A stretch of 61,253 bases of DNA from Alkalibacterium sp. (GCA_007692455.1 RECC01000051.1:1-61253), one strand, 5' to 3'. Numbered from the stretch's first letter, positions 40,363 to 47,978 are shown. Numbers and translations are program-made. The notes: generated from the sequence alone by a model not told the origin.

Positions 40363-40630
40363 TGATGTTTCACCTCCTGATCGATTGAAATGAGGATTCA
40401 ACTTTATACCATTTTCCTCAACGAAATTTATGGAATAAAAAAACCCCATGTCACCGTAGACATAGAGGGAGTGTAAATTGATTGTTCATCACTTTATCCT
40501 CGGTATGATATTAAGGCACCAGGCCACATACTGTCTTCGGTATTATCAAGCTGTCTGTCCGGTAATTAGCTTACCGCCATTCAGCTCTCATTCATCAATG
40601 CATATTCAATTAAAGTTAATTCCTTAACCT
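40363..40630 (-). promoter_or_regulatory. L10 leader with internal terminator
   Basis: About 270 bases of leader precede rplJ, in the place of the L10 leader of Firmicutes, which L10 (with L7/L12) binds to lower its own expression. Near its 3' end (40437-40470), GTCTACGGTGAC closes a hairpin with CCTC/GGGG pairing below, followed on the minus strand by seven T, the form of an attenuator. Upstream, several hairpins can form around 40500-40600. I rely on position and architecture; the full consensus was not checked. Confidence 0.7.
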
Positions 40631-40665
40631 GCACTATTATAGCAAGCTATTCAGTGCAGGTCAAG
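40623..40665 (-). promoter_or_regulatory. SigA promoter of rplJL embedded in an inverted repeat
   Basis: On the minus strand, TTGACC (40659-40664), 17 bases and TATAAT (40636-40641) form a near-consensus promoter. CTTGACCTGCACT and AGTGCAGGTTAAG, complementary at 12 of 13 positions, lie at 40653-40665 and 40623-40635, so the -35 box is inside one arm and the transcription start region inside the other. Confidence 0.85.
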
Positions 40666-40679
40666 AAAAATTAAATTTT

Positions 40680-41375
40680 TTATTTAAGAACTGTGCTTGT
40701 GTCTACTTTAACACCAGGTCCGAAAGTACTTGCAACTGCCATGTTCTTGATGTAAACACCTTTAGAACTTGCAGGCTTAGCTTTCACAATTACGTCGTGA
40801 AGAGCTGCCAAGTTTTCTTTCAATTTTTCGATATCAAATGATACTTTACCAATTGGCACGTGTACGTTTGACTGACGGTCAACACGGTATGTTACCTGTC
40901 CAGCTTTAATATCATTAACAGCTTTAGCTACATCAGGTGTAACTGTTCCTGTTTTAGGGTTAGGCATTAGGCCTTTAGGTCCTAAGACACGTCCCAATTT
41001 ACCTACTTCAGCCATCATATCCGGTGCAGCAACAACTACGTCGAAGTCTAACCATCCACCTTGAACTTTTTCTACAAGGTCGCTGTCTCCTACGAAATCT
41101 GCTCCTGCTTCTTCAGCAGCTTTAGCAGCGTCGCCTTTAGCAAATACGATTACAGTCTGAGTTTTACCAGTTCCGTGCGGCAATACCATTGCTCCACGAA
41201 TCTGCTGATCAGCTTGTTTAGGGTCTACTCCTAATCGGTAAGCTACTTCAATAGTAGCGTCGAATCCGGCGTAGTCGATTTCTTTAACTAATTCCAATGC
41301 TTCAGTTGCATCATATTGTTTCTCGCGGTCTACTTTTTCCAAAGCAGCTACGAATTTTTTACTCTTTTTCGCCAT
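40680..41375 (-). CDS. rplA: 50S ribosomal protein L1
   Basis: L1 forms the mobile stalk that moves deacylated tRNA to the E site. It has 231 residues; [20 protein letters not shown] is the family signature near residue 130. L1 represses the rplK-rplA operon in Escherichia coli. Here rplA lies 146 bases from rplK, with a CTCCGC/GCGGAG-closed segment in the gap (41423-41494) that could be a control element. Confidence 0.98.
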   Translation of the reverse strand: MAKKSKKFVAALEKVDREKQYDATEALELVKEIDYAGFDATIEVAYRLGVDPKQADQQIRGAMVLPHGTGKTQTVIVFAKGDAAKAAEEAGADFVGDSDLVEKVQGGWLDFDVVVAAPDMMAEVGKLGRVLGPKGLMPNPKTGTVTPDVAKAVNDIKAGQVTYRVDRQSNVHVPIGKVSFDIEKLKENLAALHDVIVKAKPASSKGVYIKNMAVASTFGPGVKVDTSTVLK

Positions 41376-41521
41376 TATATTTCCTCCTTAGTGTGGTATT
41401 AGCGGTTTAACCTCCCACTTGATCTCCGCAAAAGCGTAAAAACAGATGTCCTTACGGCTTGGCCGAACAAGTTCCCTTATTCAGCTGGTCGCGGAGGCAG
41501 CAAGCAATGGGGGCAAATTCA

Positions 41522-41947
41522 TTATCCTTCGACAGTGAATCCCATACTGCGTGCTGTACCTTCAACCATGCGCATAGCTGCTTCTACATCAGCTGCGTTT
41601 AGGTCTTCCATTTTTGTTTCTGCAATTTCTCTAACTTGAGCGCTAGTTACAGATGCCACTTTTTTAGTGTTTGGTTCGCCTGAACCAGACTCAACGCCAG
41701 CTGCTTTTTTAAGCAATACTGCTGCAGGTGGAGTTTTTGTGATAAATGTAAATGAACGGTCTTCGTATACTGAGATAACTACCGGAATAATCATTCCTGC
41801 TTGATCTGCAGTACGAGCGTTAAATTCTTTACAGAATCCCATAATGTTTACTTGCGCTTGTCCTAGTGCAGGTCCTACTGGGGGAGCCGGATTAGCTTTC
41901 CCTGCGGGTATCTGCAGTTTCACGACGTTTACAACTTTTTTTGCCAC
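41522..41947 (-). CDS. rplK: 50S ribosomal protein L11
   Basis: L11 is part of the GTPase-associated centre and is needed for the RelA-dependent stringent response. It has 141 residues. The proline-rich N-terminus [20 protein letters not shown] and the C-terminal rRNA-binding domain are both intact. It lies about 150 bases after nusG, with its own likely promoter. Confidence 0.98.
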   Translation of the reverse strand: MAKKVVNVVKLQIPAGKANPAPPVGPALGQAQVNIMGFCKEFNARTADQAGMIIPVVISVYEDRSFTFITKTPPAAVLLKKAAGVESGSGEPNTKKVASVTSAQVREIAETKMEDLNAADVEAAMRMVEGTARSMGFTVEG

Positions 41948-42059
41948 GAGACATACCTCCTTGACTTTAGTCCGTGAGTGGTTAAATGAGGTTTCAGTTT
42001 TCCTCTCCCACTATAAATCATACTTCTTATACACATAAGCATACAAGACGCACTGACTT

Positions 42060-42088
42060 AGTGTACCACTTCTGATTGCTTTCCGCAA
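42060..42088 (-). promoter_or_regulatory. SigA promoter of rplK-rplA
   Basis: On the minus strand, TTGCGG (42083-42088), 17 bases ending TGG and TACACT (42060-42065), immediately after the nusG stop codon. A second possibility, TTGTAT with TATGAT at 18-base spacing, lies just downstream. Confidence 0.65.
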
Positions 42089-42095
42089 TACTTTT

Positions 42096-42650
42096 TTAGT
42101 CGTCCAGTTTGGAAATCTGGTTGTAATCCAGCTCGGCATTGGTTTCGCGTCCGAACATTTCCACAGATGCCTTGATTTTTCCTTTGTCGCCTTCAAGTTC
42201 AGTGACTGTACCTTCCATGCCTGCGAACGCGCCGCCGACAATCTTGATACGTTCGCCGACTTCAACATCCATCTGTACTTTACGCGGGTTGATGCCCATA
42301 CTGCGCAGAATCTGATCCACTTCTTCAGGCAGTAAAGGTGATGGTTTGCTTCCGGCACCGTGAGAGCCGACAAAGCCAGTTACGCCGGGAGTATTTCTAA
42401 CAATATACCAGGCATCGTCTGACATGATCATTTCTACCAAAACGTATCCTGGGAAAATTTTCTCTGTGGTTGTATCAACTTTTCCGTCTTTTTCCTGAGT
42501 GGTTTCTTCTTCAGGAATCAATACCTGCAGAATGTTGTCTTCCATTTTCATACTGTTGGCACGGGACTCCAAGTTTTGCTTTACTTTGTTCTCATAACCT
42601 GAATAGGTGTGAAGAACGTACCATGCTTTTGCTGTTTCTAATTCGCTCAT
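42096..42650 (-). CDS. nusG: Transcription termination/antitermination protein NusG
   Basis: Binds RNA polymerase and affects pausing and termination. It has 184 residues; the NGN domain includes AWYVLHTYSGYENKVKQNL and PGYVLVEMIMSDDAWYIVRN, split over two strands, and the KOW domain VGERIKIVGGAFAGMEGTV begins near residue 128. A hairpin and T-run directly precede the gene. Confidence 0.98.
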   Translation of the reverse strand: MSELETAKAWYVLHTYSGYENKVKQNLESRANSMKMEDNILQVLIPEEETTQEKDGKVDTTTEKIFPGYVLVEMIMSDDAWYIVRNTPGVTGFVGSHGAGSKPSPLLPEEVDQILRSMGINPRKVQMDVEVGERIKIVGGAFAGMEGTVTELEGDKGKIKASVEMFGRETNAELDYNQISKLDD

Positions 42651-42681
42651 GTGTAATAATCTCCTTTTTTGTCTGTAATAA

Positions 42682-42717
42682 AAAAACCTTCTTCCATTGT
42701 CTGGAAGAAAGGTTTTT
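42682..42717 (-). terminator. Terminator-like hairpin directly upstream of nusG
   Basis: On the minus strand, AAAAACCTTTCTTCCA pairs with TGGAAGAAGGTTTTT (one bulge) around GACAA, followed by seven T. It lies 30 bases before the nusG start, so it is either the secE terminator or an attenuator within the nusG leader. Confidence 0.85.
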
Positions 42718-42755
42718 CGCCTGTTCTCGCTACGTAGTATAGCACGTAGGGGCTG

Positions 42756-42784
42756 TTAAATCTACTCTTATTACTGTTTGTCAA
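42756..42784 (-). promoter_or_regulatory. Candidate promoter upstream of nusG
   Basis: On the minus strand a consensus TTGACA (42779-42784, overlapping the secE stop codon), 17 bases and ATTTAA (42756-42761). A TATACT at 42735-42740 inside the inverted repeat CTACGT/ACGTAG is an alternative -10 without a clear -35. Confidence 0.5.
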
Positions 42785-42957
42785 ATTAAGTTCAATAAAA
42801 AGGTAATAACTGAGTCGGCTGCATAGAAGAAGACACCGAAGAATGCCATTACACCAAAAACGGTAGCGGTATTCTTTTTCATAGCTTCTTTAGTCGGCCA
42901 TGTTGTTTCGCTTAATTCGTACTTCACTTCTCCAAAAAACTTTTTCACTTTATTCAT
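42781..42957 (-). CDS. secE: Preprotein translocase subunit SecE
   Basis: The single-span clamp around SecY. Translation gives 58 residues: MNKVKKFFGEVKYELSETTW, then PTKEAMKKNTATV, one membrane segment (VFGVMAFFGVFFYAADSVI) and a short tail. The motif with TTWPTK is the family signature. The start ATG is at 42955-42957, with GAGGAGTTTCC upstream. It lies between rpmG and nusG, the usual order. Confidence 0.96.
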   Translation of the reverse strand: MNKVKKFFGEVKYELSETTWPTKEAMKKNTATVFGVMAFFGVFFYAADSVITFLLNLI

Positions 42958-43015
42958 GGGAAACTCCTCTCGTTACAAGGTAATTAATCGGTCACTCTTT
43001 AACGGCTGCAGTGGA

Positions 43016-43165
43016 TTACTTTGTTTCTCTGTGCAGCGTGTGTGTTTTACAGTATCGGCAATATTTTTTTACTTCCAGACGTTCTGTACGGATTTTTGCG
43101 CCTACTTCTTTAGTATAGTTACGCGATCCGCATTCTGTACAGGCCAGGGCCAGCTTCTTTTTCAT
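43016..43165 (-). CDS. rpmG: 50S ribosomal protein L33, zinc type
   Basis: The 49 residues begin [17 protein letters not shown] and contain [14 protein letters not shown] at the end, so both CxxC pairs of the zinc form are present. The ATG is at 43163-43165, after GAGGAAACAATCC. Another L33 copy, common in Firmicutes, may exist elsewhere. Confidence 0.96.
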   Translation of the reverse strand: MKKKLALACTECGSRNYTKEVGAKIRTERLEVKKYCRYCKTHTLHRETK

Positions 43166-43217
43166 TGGATTGTTTCCTCACTTCAGTTTCATCTGACATT
43201 ATTTCATAGTCTTCATT

Positions 43218-43246
43218 ACTTTACCATTATCTGAAAACACTGTCAA
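43218..43246 (-). promoter_or_regulatory. Strong SigA promoter of rpmG-secE
   Basis: On the minus strand, TTGACA (43241-43246), 17 bases ending TGG and TAAAGT (43218-43223). It begins just downstream of the apbE stop codon. Confidence 0.88.
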
Positions 43247-43252
43247 ATCGGC

Positions 43253-44311
43253 TTAATTGACCTTTTCAAAGTCATTGTGGTTAATTTCCACGTCTTCTGT
43301 AATGCCTTCTGACACAAACACTTCTAGATCATTAGTCGTATAGATGACTTCGACACCCTCAAGACCATTGATATAGTCCAGTCCTTCTTCAACGCCGAGT
43401 GAAAAGGCGATATTCGCAATCGCATCCGCATCCATGGCATTGTCTGCTATGATACTTATTCCAGAGATATTATTCTCGAAAGGATAGCCTGTGTCCGGGT
43501 TCATCAAGTGATGGTACTCGTCATCTCCATCTCGGACCAGTCGCTCGTAGATACCTGATGTGACGATTGCACGGTCTGATACAGGAACCATCCCGATAAT
43601 ATCGCCTCGGTCACCGTAAGGATTTTGAATGCCGACATTCCACGGGTCGTCTTCTCCGCGGGTGCTGTTGCCAACCACAACGATGTCTCCACCTAAATCA
43701 ACAATAGCCGTGTTGACGCCTTCTTCAACTAATACACGAGCTGCTTCATCGGTAATGTACCCTTTGGCAATCGCACCTAAATCCAGCACCATGCCTTCTT
43801 CCTGCAGATAGATCGTCTGATTATCTTCGTCCAGTTCAACCAGCTGGTAGTCCACAACTGCTACTGCTGCGTCCAGTTCATCCTGATCGGGTACGGCTGC
43901 ATATTCCTGACCAATTCCCCATAAGGATGTCACGGCACCGATTGTCGGATCAAAGCTGCCGCCTGATTCTTCTGCAAAGTGTAATGCCCGTTCCATAACG
44001 TAAAAAACTTCTTCAGACACTTCTACCGGCTCAATGCCCGCCTGGCGGTTAACTTCTGAAATTTCTGAATCTGGATTCTGCATCGAAAACCATTCATCCA
44101 GTTCTTTCACCCGGTCAAAGGCTTTATCCATTGCGTCTTCACCGTCTTGATTAAAGACACGCATATTCGCTACTGTTCCCAGTAGAAATTCTGTGCGTTC
44201 ATAAGGCTGTTCAGCCAATCCTCTTGAGTCGTCATCGTTACATGCAAATAAGGTAAGTGATAATACAGGTATCATAAGTGATAATACTTTTTTCTTGTTA
44301 CTGGTAAACAT
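43253..44311 (-). CDS. apbE: FAD:protein FMN transferase, lipoprotein (ApbE family)
   Basis: Attaches FMN covalently to threonine in extracytoplasmic proteins. It has 352 residues. A lipoprotein signal peptide ends in LTLFAC, with the lipidated cysteine at residue 24. The catalytic domain contains LGTVANMRVF, GSFDPTIGAVTSLWG, LDLGAIAKGYITDEA and NTAIVDLGGDIVVVG, followed by the magnesium-binding region DAMDADAIANIAFSLG. It is divergent from the Gx-transporter gene. In Gram-positive bacteria, ApbE often serves extracellular electron transfer or flavin-based reductases; the acceptor protein is not in this window. Confidence 0.93.
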   Translation of the reverse strand: MFTSNKKKVLSLMIPVLSLTLFACNDDDSRGLAEQPYERTEFLLGTVANMRVFNQDGEDAMDKAFDRVKELDEWFSMQNPDSEISEVNRQAGIEPVEVSEEVFYVMERALHFAEESGGSFDPTIGAVTSLWGIGQEYAAVPDQDELDAAVAVVDYQLVELDEDNQTIYLQEEGMVLDLGAIAKGYITDEAARVLVEEGVNTAIVDLGGDIVVVGNSTRGEDDPWNVGIQNPYGDRGDIIGMVPVSDRAIVTSGIYERLVRDGDDEYHHLMNPDTGYPFENNISGISIIADNAMDADAIANIAFSLGVEEGLDYINGLEGVEVIYTTNDLEVFVSEGITEDVEINHNDFEKVN

Positions 44312-44486
44312 AATCAGTTCCCTTCCCTTTCTTTTTCTCTGTACATCTTACAGTAAAAGTGTTACTCTGTCTATGTTTTCACAAGATTAGATTCATTATA
44401 AAATTGCTTTAATGATTATAGCTTGATGAGCCTTTTTGTGCGACAATACTCTATAGAAGAAACCACTCCAGAAAAGAAGGATTCCA
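44312..44486. promoter_or_regulatory. Divergent apbE / Gx-transporter intergenic region
   Basis: The 175-base gap between two divergent genes is A/T-rich and must hold both promoters. A TATAAT lies on the minus strand at 44395-44400, and the plus strand has TTGATG with AATACT at 16-base spacing near 44423-44450. Neither is strong, and no operator is obvious. Confidence 0.4.
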
Positions 44487-45062
44487 ATGAATCGTACCCA
44501 AAAAATGATCTATATATCCCTGCTTTCCGCTCAAGCCGTCATACTCGGTTTGGTCGAACGCAGCATACCATTCCCTTTTGCTTTCGCACCTGGTGCCAAG
44601 CTCGGGGTGGCCAACTTAATTATCATTGTCGCCATTTACACACTCCCATTCAAAGACAGTCTGAAAGTCGTCATCATGCGGCTTTTAATGACCACTCTCT
44701 TAGGCGGGACCATCTCCACCTTTATGTACAGTTTTGCCGGAGCCATGCTGAGTTATGCCGGCATGCTTATTGTTAAATTTGTCGGTGGAAAACGCGTGTC
44801 AATTATCGGCGTCAGCGCAACCGGCGGAATTCTCCATAACTTGGGGCAACTGCTGGTCGCCAGTACCATTGCCCAGACCTGGACGGTACTCCTGTATCTG
44901 CCGGTCCTTTCCTTTTTCGGGATACTCTCCGGAATCGGCATCGGCATCGCAGCCAACTTCCTGATGGCCCACGTCACGACCATCCAGCGCTTCAAAAAGG
45001 CGCATGAGGAAAAAAAAAGCAGTAAAAGCAAACATAAGCACGTAGCCAATACACTGGTATAA
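44487..45062 (+). CDS. Gx transporter family protein (heptaprenyl diphosphate synthase component I family)
   Basis: A 191-residue membrane protein with about five hydrophobic segments and the family motif PFAFAPGAKLGVANLI (GxKLGxANI type), near residue 30. It is often annotated as heptaprenyl diphosphate synthase component I, but it looks like the substrate-binding subunits of ECF transporters. ApbE neighbours in other Firmicutes suggest a role in flavin supply outside the cell. The C-terminal tail is lysine-rich (KKSSKSKHKH). AAGAAGGATTCCA precedes the ATG. Function by context only. Confidence 0.8.
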   Translation: MNRTQKMIYISLLSAQAVILGLVERSIPFPFAFAPGAKLGVANLIIIVAIYTLPFKDSLKVVIMRLLMTTLLGGTISTFMYSFAGAMLSYAGMLIVKFVGGKRVSIIGVSATGGILHNLGQLLVASTIAQTWTVLLYLPVLSFFGILSGIGIGIAANFLMAHVTTIQRFKKAHEEKKSSKSKHKHVANTLV

Positions 45063-45069
45063 ACCAATC

Positions 45070-45113
45070 GCCCTGTTTCCGGAGATTTACAACTTCGGAA
45101 GCGGGGTTTTTTT
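45070..45113 (+). terminator. Terminator after the Gx-transporter gene
   Basis: CCCTGTTTCCG pairs imperfectly with CGGAAGCGGGG around about 14 bases, followed by seven T on the plus strand, eight bases after the stop codon. Confidence 0.75.
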
Positions 45114-45248
45114 CATAAAAAAAGCAAAGTGACAGATACCATCACTTCACCTCTTTATGTTTCTTCTCATTAGTCTTTTCCCTTTACAAATTATTGAAAC
45201 TTTTCACTGATCATTCTATTACTCGAACATATGCCCTATGTTAAACGA

Positions 45249-45875
45249 TTATAGAAATAGCTTTCTATATTTTTCGGTACATCGATGTTTAGCATTCAAT
45301 ACCTTGCTTCGCGTACAGTTTAATTTTTCAGCAATATCATCATACGAATAGCCTAAATAACAGTTCAGGCATACCTCTTTTTCAAAAGTAGATAAGCGTG
45401 ACAGATATTCATCCACAGTCTCATTAATGATTGGACTGTCTTCCGGTTGTACAGAACGCGAAAAACCGGCCAGCTGATAGCCGTTTTCTTCTATGACACC
45501 CTCCAGAGACAATGACTCCCGTATTGCACGCCTTTTCACTGCATTATTCCACCGTATCAGCCGGTGGAAGTGATTATCAATACACAGACATACATACTGA
45601 TTGAAATTCATGCCTTTATTGCATTCGTATTTCTGACTCGCCTTGACTATTACAAGACAGGCTTCCTGATATAAATCATCTCTTTCGTACCCCTTTATGT
45701 ATCGTCGATACGTAGTGCGCTTAATAATGGGCTGACACTGTTCGAACAGTACGGGATAAAGCTGTGATTCTCCAGACTGGATTCTTTGAATAAGGCTGTC
45801 GGCTACAGGCTCGCTGAAATCTTTAAACGTTTTCTTCTCATTAGCAGTAATCTTTTCTTGGGTAGTCGTCTGCAT
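45249..45875 (-). CDS. Sigma-70 family factor, SigH/ComX-like
   Basis: An alternative sigma factor of 208 residues. Region 2 is recognisable at ERDDLYQEACLVIVKASQKY, with the polymerase-binding core, and region 4 at LGYSYDDIAEKLNCTRSKVL, a helix-turn-helix. Its place between yacP and rpmG is that of sigH in Bacillus, and streptococcal ComX and lactic SigX belong to the same branch, so control of competence genes is a reasonable guess. The start is the ATG at 45873-45875, eight bases after AAGGAG. Confidence 0.85.
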   Translation of the reverse strand: MQTTTQEKITANEKKTFKDFSEPVADSLIQRIQSGESQLYPVLFEQCQPIIKRTTYRRYIKGYERDDLYQEACLVIVKASQKYECNKGMNFNQYVCLCIDNHFHRLIRWNNAVKRRAIRESLSLEGVIEENGYQLAGFSRSVQPEDSPIINETVDEYLSRLSTFEKEVCLNCYLGYSYDDIAEKLNCTRSKVLNAKHRCTEKYRKLFL

Positions 45876-45949
45876 CCTTTCTCTCCTTCTGTAGATTGTA
45901 TTTTCAATTACAGAGCAGAGCAATTATTGTAGTAGTAGTTTGCATCACA

Positions 45950-45995
45950 TGAAAGCGTTTCACTTATTATACTACCCGTTTATCTCAATAGTCAT
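45950..45995 (-). promoter_or_regulatory. Promoter and operator-like palindrome of the sigma factor gene
   Basis: On the minus strand, ATGACT (45990-45995), 18 bases and a perfect TATAAT (45966-45971). The palindrome TGAAA-GCG-TTTCA (45950-45962) lies at the expected transcription start. It resembles a cre site but is one base too short in the centre, so a different repressor is possible. Confidence 0.55.
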
Positions 45996-46105
45996 TAATA
46001 TTTTTTAGATTGTGAGATTATTCTCATGAAAATATGCTAATAAATTCAAAAAAACCGCATAGAATATGAATTCTCATATAAAATACGATTTTTATGTTAA
46101 CTTAT

Positions 46106-46648
46106 TCACTTTTCTTTTTCATACTTCTTTTCAATCATGTCAACATACAGCTGCTTGAGTAAATCCTTGTCCTTTTCCTTCAAAGGGGAGTTGCGACTTT
46201 TATTCTGCATCCGGTAAAGGGCACTGTCGATGGCGATTTTCTTCTTGGCCGTCTGGATGTCCTTGTAGAGTTCATTGGCAGACTTTCGAGTCGCGCCTCT
46301 CTGGAAGATAATCCACTGTTCGGCCAGATCTGATGTAGCAACCTGTACATGCGTAATTAATAGATTTTCTTCCCCGACTGCTTTTTCAATGTAGCTGTCA
46401 GCAGTTTCGCCTTCACTGGTAAAGATAACGGCCACATTATACTTGTCATAACGCTTGGACAGGCCCGGTACCAGCTGCGCATCAAAGACGATACGCACTT
46501 CAATGCCTTCAAAGTTGGCGTAATTGCTCAACTCATGCAGCAAGGCATCACGGGCATCCGCTATCTTGTCCTGCCGCTTCAGCTTGACCAGTTCCGGCCA
46601 CGCCCCAATCATATTGTAACCATCCACAAAAAGCAGTTCCTTTTTCAC
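46106..46648 (-). CDS. NYN-domain endoribonuclease (YacP / Rae1 family)
   Basis: Bacillus Rae1 cleaves mRNA in the ribosomal A site. The 180-residue protein has the NYN/PIN active-site start LLFVDGYNMIGAWPEL with Asp near residue 9, then RIVFDAQLVPG and FTSEGETADSYIEKAV, which supply further acidic residues, and a basic C-terminus. It follows a 467-base gap that holds array 2, although in other genomes it usually follows rlmB directly. Confidence 0.92.
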   Translation of the reverse strand: MKKELLFVDGYNMIGAWPELVKLKRQDKIADARDALLHELSNYANFEGIEVRIVFDAQLVPGLSKRYDKYNVAVIFTSEGETADSYIEKAVGEENLLITHVQVATSDLAEQWIIFQRGATRKSANELYKDIQTAKKKIAIDSALYRMQNKSRNSPLKEKDKDLLKQLYVDMIEKKYEKEK

Positions 46649-46704
46649 TTGACTCCCCTCCTTTCAGAAAAGTTAAATGTTCAGCAGTTAATATCAAAAA
46701 ATTT

Positions 46705-47069
46705 AAGTAACCAGCTTCTCTAGACGCTTAATTGTCTGAACTCGCTAGTGAGTATGGTTTGAGTTCGGATAATAACAACCGTATTGACGGAAGTCACTCG
46801 CTGATTTTATTTGAGTAACCGGTTAAAGCCTCTTATCATGGCAACTCACCCACAGATTAGACGTGAGTACGGGCAATAAGCAGCTTCTTGACGGAACTCA
46901 AACGCATGCTTCCTTCCAGTCACCGCAATAACTCTTCTATTGCCGTGACTCGGCAGTCCCTTCGCTTGCAGTTACGGTAATAAGGCTTTATTCACACTAC
47001 TCGCAGAGAATATTGAAGCGAGTACCTTTAATACCAATGGAATAATCATTACGCCCAACGGCGCTTAAG
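46705..47069. repeat. Array 2: seven degenerate tandem units at a 52-bp pitch
   Basis: Units begin at 46705, 46761, 46813, 46865, 46917, 46969 and 47020 (steps of 56, 52, 52, 52, 52 and 51). Each starts (G/C)AGT, or AAGT in the first, most carry AATAA at bases 11-15, and all but the last end their palindromic part about 35 bases in with ACTC. Units 46761 and 46865 are alike at about 30 of 41 positions. Each unit can fold; the best is 46918-46950, where AGTCACCGCAATA pairs with TATTGCCGTGACT at 12 of 13. The array fills the gap between the rlmB terminator and yacP. No gene is supported there. Confidence 0.75.
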
Positions 47070-47076
47070 AAGAAAA

Positions 47077-47096
47077 ATAACAGAGGTCTCTGTTAT
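47077..47096 (-). terminator. Terminator after rlmB
   Basis: ATAACAGA pairs with TCTGTTAT around GGTC, followed on the minus strand by five T. It lies 20 bases after the rlmB stop codon and separates rlmB from array 2 and yacP. Confidence 0.8.
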
Positions 47097-47115
47097 CTTC
47101 CCATCTAGGTTATAT

Positions 47116-47961
47116 TTAAAGCGAATGACGCTTACGGTAGACTTCGTACATCAAGAGACCGGAAGCGACTCCGGCATTCAAACTCTGCACATCTCCAACC
47201 ATTGGAATAGTCAGGGTTTCATCTACTTTGTCTTTAACCAGTCTGGAGAGGCCTTTACCTTCACTTCCGATAACAAGTCCGATTGGAGAGGAGACATCCC
47301 AGTGACGGTAGTCTTTCCCTTTCATATCGGTGCCAAAAATCCAGAGACCGCGGTCTTTCAGTTCATCGATGGTTTGAGCCATATTCGTCACACGGGCGAC
47401 CAACACATGCTCGATAGCACCGGCTGAGGCCTTGGCTACGGTCGATGTCAAGCCAACCGCACGACGCTTCGGTATAATGACCCCGTGAACTCCACTGGCA
47501 TCGGCTGTTCTCAGAATAGATCCCAGGTTGTGTGGATCTTCTATTCCGTCGAGCAGGAGGAAAAACGGCTGTTCATTCTTCTGTTCCGCTTTTTCAAACA
47601 GGTCATCAATCGATGCATAGTTGACCGGACTTGCGGCCAGAACCAGACCCTGATGATTCCCTCCATCTGATAATGTATCCAGCTTGTTCTTCGGTACAAA
47701 GGACAACTGTACCTTTCGCTTCTTGGCTTCTGATACCACCCGGTCAATTTTTTCGCCGGATAGGCCGTCCTGCACAAAGAGCTTATTTACGTCACGCTCT
47801 GAACGCAGGGTTTCCAGTACAGGATTTCGTCCATAAACCATTTCATCGGATTCGCTGTCTGACTCCACATCAGCAGGGCGCCCACTTTCTTTTTTGGAGT
47901 GAATGCGGCTTTTCTTGGATTTTTTATCATGTGATTTCTTGTCGAATGGTTTTTTAGGCAT
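47116..47961 (-). CDS. rlmB: 23S rRNA (guanosine-2'-O-)-methyltransferase RlmB
   Basis: SpoU-type methyltransferase that modifies G2251 of 23S rRNA. It has 281 residues. The SPOUT motifs are LLDGIEDPHNLGSILRTADA (motif 1), VIGSEGKGLSRLVKD (motif 2) and IPMVGDVQSLNAGVASGL (motif 3); an N-terminal substrate-binding domain starts at VYGRNPVLETL. About 40 highly charged residues (Lys- then Ser/Asp-rich) precede it, a variable extension. It is 17 bases after mrnC. Confidence 0.95.
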   Translation of the reverse strand: MPKKPFDKKSHDKKSKKSRIHSKKESGRPADVESDSESDEMVYGRNPVLETLRSERDVNKLFVQDGLSGEKIDRVVSEAKKRKVQLSFVPKNKLDTLSDGGNHQGLVLAASPVNYASIDDLFEKAEQKNEQPFFLLLDGIEDPHNLGSILRTADASGVHGVIIPKRRAVGLTSTVAKASAGAIEHVLVARVTNMAQTIDELKDRGLWIFGTDMKGKDYRHWDVSSPIGLVIGSEGKGLSRLVKDKVDETLTIPMVGDVQSLNAGVASGLLMYEVYRKRHSL

Positions 47962-47978
47962 TTCACTGCTCCTTTCTG

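Noticed and set aside
45950-45962. True cre site at the sigma factor gene
   Set aside because: The palindrome is 13 bases, one short of the 14-base cre spacing, and two core positions then fail to match.
46705-47069. CRISPR array
   Set aside because: Units have pitch 52 but no identical repeats of 25 or more bases, spacers are not unique against constant repeats, and no cas gene is present.
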